Below, piece after piece: positions 58,375-64,000 of a stretch of 64,000 nt of DNA; the stretch's first letter is position 1, and each line of letters opens with the position of its first letter. Source of the stretch: Apium graveolens (taxonomy: Eukaryota; Streptophyta; Magnoliopsida; Apiales; Apiaceae); NCBI RefSeq assembly GCF_009905375.1, contig NW_027417584.1, positions 1 through 64,000 on the forward strand. The letters run 5' to 3'. The position numbers and the translations under genes are program-made. The notes beneath the pieces are model-generated. The model was not told the DNA's origin. It saw only the letters and a program-made list of their open reading frames with translations, and ran no database searches.

Positions 58375-59396
58375 TGTTAGTCCCTTAACAATATGACAAG
58401 AATTATAGAAGGGGGGTTGAATGGAAATTTTGAAACTTTTTCTTGAAATAAAATGTTTTAACTCGAATACAAATATAAGTGTATTGATTAGCACAACGCG
58501 GAATAAAAACTTAAGTGAATCAAAACAAAAGTAATTAAAAATAAGAGTCTTTAAAAACTTTCTGGTGGATTTGAATGATTCCACCAGAGATATATATTAT
58601 ATATCGAGAGAACCCTGTGTGCAGAAATGCTCACAGCTGCTTACAACAATTAAACTTCTAAGACTACAGAGAAATGCTAAGAATCCTGCTTACAAATGTT
58701 TCTCTACTTTCTTGCTTAGATCGATGGTGTCTTAGTTGCTACTACTTGGTTTATATATCACCAAGATTACAAAGTAATAAGACAAGATAATAAAACAAAA
58801 ACTATCTAGTCTATTACAATGCTACTTCATTACTCTATTCCAGCATATTTGAATATCTTCATAATAGTATGGAAATGGCAATGCTTCTTGGTTCTCGAAA
58901 ACCCAGTTGAATAGGCTACCACATTCCATTTGCATCCACTCGACGCATGTAACTTTGTTGTCACTGTCTACAGATATTTGAATTCTTTATCCGTCAGGTT
59001 CATGATCATCCGTCGAGTTATTGATCATCCGTCGGCTTCATTGTAGGTTATCATTCGGGTAGCAAACTGGCACTTGACTTCATTTCATTTATGCAGAATT
59101 ACAAGACATCATCTATGTACAATTAATCAACCTATTCTGCATATTTAGTTAAAGTCAACATGATTTGAATACTACTTATAGAATTTATGCAATGGTGACT
59201 GCAGAAATGTGTTACAGACTTATTGTTACATAAGCTACTCACTCGATGGATAATAAGTCATCATCCGTCGGGACTATAATGAGTCATCCGTCGGGACTAT
59301 AAATCTTATCCGTCGAGTGCTACATTATTTCACTAAGTAAAATCTACTAAGGTGTTTTGTTCATGAAATCATCAAGTACACAACATATACACAACA
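58375..59396 (-). repeat. copia-3 5' LTR (1022 bp)
   Basis: TGTTAGTCCCTTAACAATAT...TATACACAACA. It pairs with the outer remnant at 45493. It has five exact ATCCGTCG[A/G] copies at 59008, 59027, 59263, 59286 and 59308, plus variants at 58941 and 58989. Confidence 0.92.
58745..58765 (-). promoter_or_regulatory. copia-3 LTR TATA box inside a short inverted repeat
   Basis: Element-sense TATATAAA at 58757-58750 is flanked by CTTGGT and ACCAAG. The same arrangement stands at 46635-46655 in the divergent LTR. It is probably the RNA polymerase II core promoter. Confidence 0.6.
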
Positions 59397-59578
59397 CTGT
59401 CAGAACTTGATGACTCAGTATCAGATTTGTTATGAGAGCTTTTCCCTTGCCTTTCCTTAAGGTAGCTGCTTTGGGAGATTCCTCCTCAGCCATAAGAGCA
59501 ACTATCCTTGACTTTCCTCCTTTCCTCTTGCTTCTTTGTTCCATCTCAAGTTCATGAGTCTTGAGCATTGTTAGGGCG
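59397..59578 (-). pseudogene. copia-2, third fragment (gag)
   Basis: Resumes copia-2 gag after copia-3: LKTHELEMEQRSKRKGGKSR, ALMAEEESPKAATLRKGKGK. A one-base loss near 59430 shifts the frame before SDTESSS. At 59579 gypsy D interrupts it inside the codons that copia-1 keeps as GMLKTHELE. Gag N-terminus and 5' LTR would lie beyond the right edge. Confidence 0.88.
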
Positions 59579-61030
59579 AAAACATGCACTAATATTCACG
59601 CAAGTATACGCGTTCGCAAGTAATATAGAATACTTTCTAGTTCGTTCCCTCAGAGACTCAGACTAAGTTATTGTCTAATTAAACTCACTCACCAATGTAT
59701 GATTACTTCTCAATGTTAAGATAATAACACTTAAAATTGTTGATTAAATATTAACTATAATTAACTACTTAACTAACCACTTAACTAACACTTCAATTTA
59801 TCAATAATAAAACACTCATGAGATCACAACTTCATTATTACTTCCTTCTATAGCCATTGTTAATACCTTTAGCATGTGACAGTGATGACATTAATCGAAT
59901 AACACGAAACTGATAAAAGCCAACTTTCATTGTACTAATACCATTCTACCAAGCATCCACAATTAAGATAGAAGTTGAATAGTCATCAATTATATTGAGT
60001 TCCTATATGTCTATAGAAATTGACAACACAACGATTTAAGCACAAGTTATCCCTTTTGATTACATAGGGCAAATAAAACTGTTAGAATTACCCACTAATC
60101 ATGCACAACTTACATGAACCTATGCTAGCATGGCAAGTTCTAAATCTCAAGATCCACCGTCGCTTCACAAGAGATTAACACCCTATCTTATATGTTCGCG
60201 ACGCACATAAGACGAATACGCACAACCAATACTAGATATCATGCAATCATCACACACTACAGTATTAAACAATTAACTAAAGAATTCCATAATAAATCCG
60301 TTGCAACCCCATGATCACGATTAACCCATAATAGAACTTATCGCCATCATGGGTTCATATGAAATCATGATAAACAACACAAGAAAATAATAACTAACTA
60401 ATTATATTAAAACATAGTACGTCACAAGAGTAAATAAGTCAAAGCAAGAAAACTAGCATCCAACGTTACAACGAAACAAGAATCACAAGAATATATGCTT
60501 CCTCTTCGCTGCAGTGTGCTAAATCGGTCTTCTTCCTTATCTCCTTCGCTTCTTGTGCAAAACACAATCTAAAACACAATCTCCTTCTTATTCTCTATGA
60601 AAACGTCTCAAATCTACTTATATAATAGTCCCATAAAACTCAGATTACATAGAAGTTGGAAGCCAAACAGAAGTAGAAGTCTAAAATAATTCATCTTTTT
60701 CCCCGACCCTGCGCGGCCGCTCAGCATTTCTGCGCGGGCGCGCAAGGCTGCTGTGCGGCCGCTCAGCATTGCTGCGCGGGCGCGCAGGACCCTTCTGGAA
60801 AAATTCCAGGTTTGCTCCGTTTCTTCGCCGTAATCTGCCCGTTCTTTTCCTCTCGCAATGGTGAACACATGCCAAGGCTTATTCTTGATGATTCCTCCTC
60901 CGAAATGCAACTAATACCCTGAAATGCATAAACACTAGAAAAACGCATCAAATACACAAAATACTTGATTTCAAGACACCAATTTAAGCCATTTTAAGAC
61001 GTTCTAAGTGGTATAAAATGCCACTTATCA
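59579..61030 (-). repeat. Gypsy D 3' LTR (1452 bp)
   Basis: TGTTAGGGCGAAAACATGCA...GTATAAAATGCCACTTATCA, with a polypurine tract adjoining at 61031. It contains the GC-rich repeat at 60705-60792. The minus-strand frames at 60614-60957 are products of this GC-rich block and are not called. Confidence 0.88.
60705..60792. repeat. GC-rich direct repeat in gypsy D LTR
   Basis: Two units of roughly 40 bp, each G[C/T]GCGGCCGCTCAGCATT followed by TGCGCGGGCGCGCA. Each holds GCGGCCGC and a CGCGGGCGCG core. It is highly CpG-rich in an otherwise AT-rich LTR. Confidence 0.85.
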
Positions 61031-61043
61031 CACCCCCAAACTT
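61031..61043 (-). promoter_or_regulatory. Gypsy D polypurine tract
   Basis: Minus strand AAGTTTGGGGGTG directly precedes the LTR. A second copy of the core (CACCCCCAAACTTAAA) lies at 62109-62124. Confidence 0.8.
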
Positions 61044-62172
61044 AAATCGATGCTTGTCCTCAAGCGTCACAGACTCAAAACAAATAAAAATGTGCATGAA
61101 TGCAATTTATATGAAAATGCAACGATCCCCCTTACTACAATTAACCAACCAAATTGTCACGTCTCAACGAATGCAGTTAGACACTAAAGATCAATAAACT
61201 CATGCAAATAGACATACAGCCAGAAACGTGGTGTGTGCAAATGCTTAACAGATATGCTTCGGAACTAGACCAATTACTATGACTAGACTATCCTCAAGGC
61301 AATCCTACGATTATACAAAGAATAAAAATTCTAGGCACAAAGTGATATACAACACTACAAGAACTCTGGAGCTTACTACGGAATTGTGCTTTTTATTTAC
61401 AACTCAAATGCTTATTTGACCGTGCAATGAGTGAGGTCCACAAAAGACTTATACAATGGTATCCATGTAACGAGCGTTAGGTTAGCGGATCCCAGACTCT
61501 AAAAGCCTTAGGTCATTAGGCACAAAGTCCCCTAAGAACTTAATAACTCGAATACCAAAGAGCCCACTCTTGATCAATTGTGTAATTTTTTTTTTTTTCT
61601 GAGCAAGTGCGTTTCGCTCCATCTTGCTCAACCCTAGACTACTCGCATAACATGCGAGCCGGCTACTAGCCAATTGACGCCTAGCCACAACTTAGCAACA
61701 AATTCCTTTTTTACTCCAAATTTTTTTTTTCTTTTTCATGCCTTTACCACTAAGAACCTATTATCAAATTCTAAGCATAATAAATAGATTATCCTCGAAA
61801 ATAATCAGATCATAACAACAATCTAGCCCTTAAGCATTCTCTAAGACTTAGTGAAAATACAAGTGCTTCTAGCATGCATATCAACCTACACAACTTAATA
61901 TCACTTTAATGCTATCACTACACTCGCATCAATATCACAATTCATTCGATAAATCATTGCAAAAGGGATCATGATATATGCATGAGCTATATGATATGAC
62001 AAACAAATAAAGCTATAAAAAAACTATATGGCAAAAATTATGCAACTATATGAACTAACTATCATGAATATGCAGCTATATGACACACACAAAATATTCC
62101 TTAACTACCACCCCCAAACTTAAAATCTTCACTGTCCCCAGTGAAGGTAGTAGAAAGGAACACAGGGTATAC
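61044..62172 (-). other. Gypsy D 3' untranslated region
   Basis: AT-rich sequence without a gene, between the fused pol frame and the polypurine tract. Poly-T tracts lie near 61588 and 61722. A perfect 8-bp hairpin (CTTCACTG-TCCC-CAGTGAAG) at 62127-62146 sits next to the second polypurine-like tract. Long 3' untranslated regions are usual in Athila elements. Confidence 0.7.
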
Positions 62173-63303
62173 CTACTCGGAGTCATCATCATCATCACCC
62201 TCAGTGGGTGGAGTATCAGGCGGCGGGTACGCACAGTCCTCACCAAAAACTGGCCACTGGATATCAGCTCCAAGGCCTCGAAAAGCAGTCCCTAACGCAA
62301 GGGTGAGCTCCTGAGCAAACCTGCTCTGCGTCTCATACATGGCATCCATCCGCCGTGAAAGCCTCCTATACTGGGCATCACCCATCATCTCAAACGGTTC
62401 TGTCCAATCTGGTGCTGTAATAACTGGTGCCGTGATCAAACTCTCCTTGAGAGTCTCGAATGCTGCCAAACATTCATAATCAAATTTAAAAGGCACATCT
62501 TTCTCAAGTAAATTGCACAACGGCTTAGATATCTTTGAAAAGTCCTTGATGAATCGCCGATAAAAACCCGTATGACCGAGAAAACTACGGATTCCTTTCA
62601 CCGAATTGGGTGGGGGAAGATTTTCAATAACTCCCACCTTGGCCTTGTCCACCTCCAGACCTTTGCTAGAAACCTTATGCCCAAGGATAATGCCTTCACG
62701 CACCATAAAATGACATTTCTCCCAATTAAGCACCAAATTAGTTTCCACGCATCTTTTGAGTACGGCGCGCAGATTATTCAAACATTCATCATATGAGTGT
62801 CCAAAGACGGAGAAGTCATCCATGAACACTTCGACGTTATTTCCAATCATGTCAGAGAATATAGCCATCATACATCTCTGAAAGGTGGCCGGGACGCCAC
62901 ATAACCCGAACGAAACTCTTCGAAAAGCAAATGTGCCAAATGGACAAGTGAAGGTAGTCTTTTCCTGATCCTCTGGTGCAATACAAATCTGATTATACCC
63001 GGAATAACCATCCAGAAGACAAAAATACTCATGTCCCGCCAATCTGTCGAGCATTTGATCAATGAATGGGAGAGGGAAGTGATCCTTCCTTGTGGCTTTG
63101 TTCAATTTTCTATAATCCATGCATACTCTCCATCCTGTAACTGTTCGAGTAGGGATGAGCTCATTCTTTTTATTTGCGACCACAGTGATACCTCCTTTCT
63201 TAGGTACACATTGCACGGGGCTCACCCACGAGCTGTCGGAAATAGGATAAATGATGCCTGTATCTAGCCATTTCAGAATTTCTTTCTTCACCACCTCCTT
63301 CAT
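62173..63303 (-). pseudogene. Gypsy D RT fused in frame to a C-terminal tail
   Basis: An open frame of 376 codons. RT: WLDTGIIYPISDSSWVSPVQ, WRVCMDYRKLNKATRKDHFP, LDGYSGYNQI, FGLCGVPATFQRCMMAIFSD and catalytic VFMDDFSVFGHS, through SFLGHTGFYRRFIKDFSKIS and LITAPVITAPDWTEPFEMM. At about 62390 this runs straight into QYRRLSRRMDAMYETQSRFA, WPVFGEDCAYPPPDTPPTEG and an Asp-rich end, the type of tail that I recall at the end of the last frame in plant Athila elements. RNase H and integrase are absent. An internal deletion of several kilobases that kept the frame is the simplest explanation. Confidence 0.85.
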
Positions 63304-64000
63304 GATCGGGTTCAGTCTTCACTGCTGTTCCACAGTTGGCTTACTACCTTCCTCTAACAGAATTTTATGCATACAATATGAAGGACTTATCCCCTTGATG
63401 TCTGCTATGGTCCATCCTATAGCCGATTTGAATTCTCTCAAAATCCTTAAGAGCTTGTCTTCCTCACTACCTGAAAGGTCAGCTGAAATAATAACAGGTA
63501 ACGTAGATGAATCACCTAAAAAAGCATACCTCAAGTGTTCAGGTAATGGTTTGAGCTCCAAGGTAGGTGCTTCCTCTATTGATGGTTTGAGCTTCCCTTC
63601 AGCATTCTTAAGGTCAGAAGTACCAAGAGATTCAAATGGTATGTCGAGCTTTCGCTTCCATGGAGAAGCGTTCAGATATTGTAATTACTCGTTGCTATCT
63701 TCATCATCGCTGTCAAAATCCCCCACTAAGGCCTTTTCCAATGCATCAGACATTAGCATGTGATTGAGTTCCGAAGTAACCGCAGAATCAATCACATCTA
63801 CTTTTAAGCACTCCTCATCTTCTGTAGGGAATTTCATTGCCTTGAATACGTTGAATGTCACATCCTGATCTTGGACCCGCATAGTAAGTTCCCCTTTTTG
63901 CACATCTATCAAGGTACGGCCAGTAGCCAAGAAAGGCCTCCCCAAGATTATGGGAATCTTCTTATCTTCCTTAAAATCCAGAATAACAAAATCAGCAGGA
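63304..64000 (-). pseudogene. Gypsy D protease and RT entry
   Basis: Continues the same pol upstream, to the window edge. Aspartic protease C-terminal part: VILDFKEDKKIPIILGRPFL, ATGRTLIDVQKGELTMRV. After an acidic linker (VGDFDSDDEDSNE) and a stop near 63685, the frame continues through LQYLNASPWKRKLDIPFES and LELKPLPEHLRYAFLGDSST to the RT entry block (AIGWTIADIKGISPSYCMHK). A TGA near 63319, probably from CGA, separates it from the fused RT frame. Confidence 0.85.

Larger units (their letters stand above)
45493..59396 (-). mobile_element. copia-3: SIRE-type element with large extra frame and mosaic 3' end
   Basis: Minus-strand Ty1/copia element inserted in copia-2 gag. The flanks CTATT (left) and CTGTC (right) look like a 5-bp target duplication changed by two transitions. 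Order in the element: LTR (58375-59396), primer site, gag (58313-55914), protease-integrase-RT-RNase H (55899-52552), spacer, extra frame (52042-47471), polypurine tract, LTR of another subtype (46255-47282), a 567-bp foreign coding fragment, and only the terminal 195 bp of the original 3' LTR (45493-45687). A 9-base ATCCGTCG[A/G] motif is scattered through all parts. Confidence 0.9.
59579..64000 (-). mobile_element. Gypsy D: Athila-type Ty3/gypsy deletion derivative, cut by window edge
   Basis: Minus-strand element inserted in copia-2 gag. The 3' LTR is 59579-61030, followed by a polypurine tract, a ~1.1-kb 3' untranslated region and a pol remnant with Athila-type RT (FMDDFSVFG). RNase H, integrase and most of the frame that follows them are missing, because RT is fused directly to a C-terminal tail. 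The 5' part lies outside, so the right-hand target duplication cannot be checked. Confidence 0.88.

Noticed and set aside
60614..60957. Overlapping minus-strand frames rich in Arg/Ala
   Set aside because: They come from the GC-rich repeat in the gypsy D LTR; no domain and no support as genes.
1..64000. Host protein-coding, tRNA or rRNA genes
   Set aside because: Every substantial coding similarity is to retrotransposon domains. TGGTATCAGAGC sites are primer sites next to LTRs, not tRNA genes.

Overview
This window is plant nuclear DNA made almost entirely of long terminal repeat (LTR) retrotransposons nested in one another. I see no convincing host gene, tRNA, rRNA or CRISPR. The evidence for a flowering plant, probably a eudicot, is the presence of SIRE/Sirevirus-type Ty1/copia polyproteins, chromodomain Ty3/gypsy (Tekay/Del-like) polyproteins and an Athila-type Ty3/gypsy polyprotein, each with initiator-Met tRNA primer sites (TGGTATCAGAGC or TGGTATCAAAGC). 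The species cannot be named from the sequence.

Layout, left to right. (1) 1-4247: copia-1, minus strand, cut by the window edge, inserted in the 5' LTR of (2). (2) 4248-16252: gypsy A, plus strand, with long LTRs (4.27 kb for the complete one) and a decayed interior. (3) 16253-17868: first piece of copia-2, minus strand. (4) 17869-43193: gypsy B, plus strand, with 3.44-kb LTRs and TSD ATCAC. Its 5' LTR is split by (5) 19823-32514: gypsy C, minus strand, with 3.43-kb LTRs, TSD ACGTG and a recognisable gag-pol. (6) 43194-45492: second piece of copia-2. (7) 45493-59396: copia-3, minus strand, with gag, pol and a 4.6-kb extra reading frame after pol. (8) 59397-59578: third piece of copia-2. (9) 59579-64000: gypsy D, Athila-like, minus strand, running off the right edge. 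Copia-2 is therefore the oldest visible layer. B, copia-3 and D interrupt it in the window, and A probably does too. C is the youngest visible insertion because it lies inside B.

The most interesting material is in the copia elements. Copia-3 carries at least 27 exact copies of a 9-base motif (ATCCGTCG[A/G] or its complement) spread over both LTRs, gag, the integrase-RT linker, the intergenic spacer and the extra frame, often as inverted pairs and in two different reading frames. The copia-1/copia-2 family carries a different dispersed motif (ATCAGAACTT / AAGTTCTGAT) in the same kinds of place. This suggests family-specific nucleic-acid signals. Gypsy C ends in a 126-bp piece of copia RNase H between its truncated chromodomain and its 3' LTR, where the polypurine tract should be. 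Gypsy C also has a small proline-rich frame upstream of gag that is recognisable in B. A and B have LTR pairs only a few percent diverged by eye around ruined, mis-ordered coding regions, so they were probably mobilised in trans. All coding frames carry stops or shifts, except copia-3 gag (799 codons). Many stops look like C-to-T or G-to-A changes, as expected in silenced, methylated repeats.
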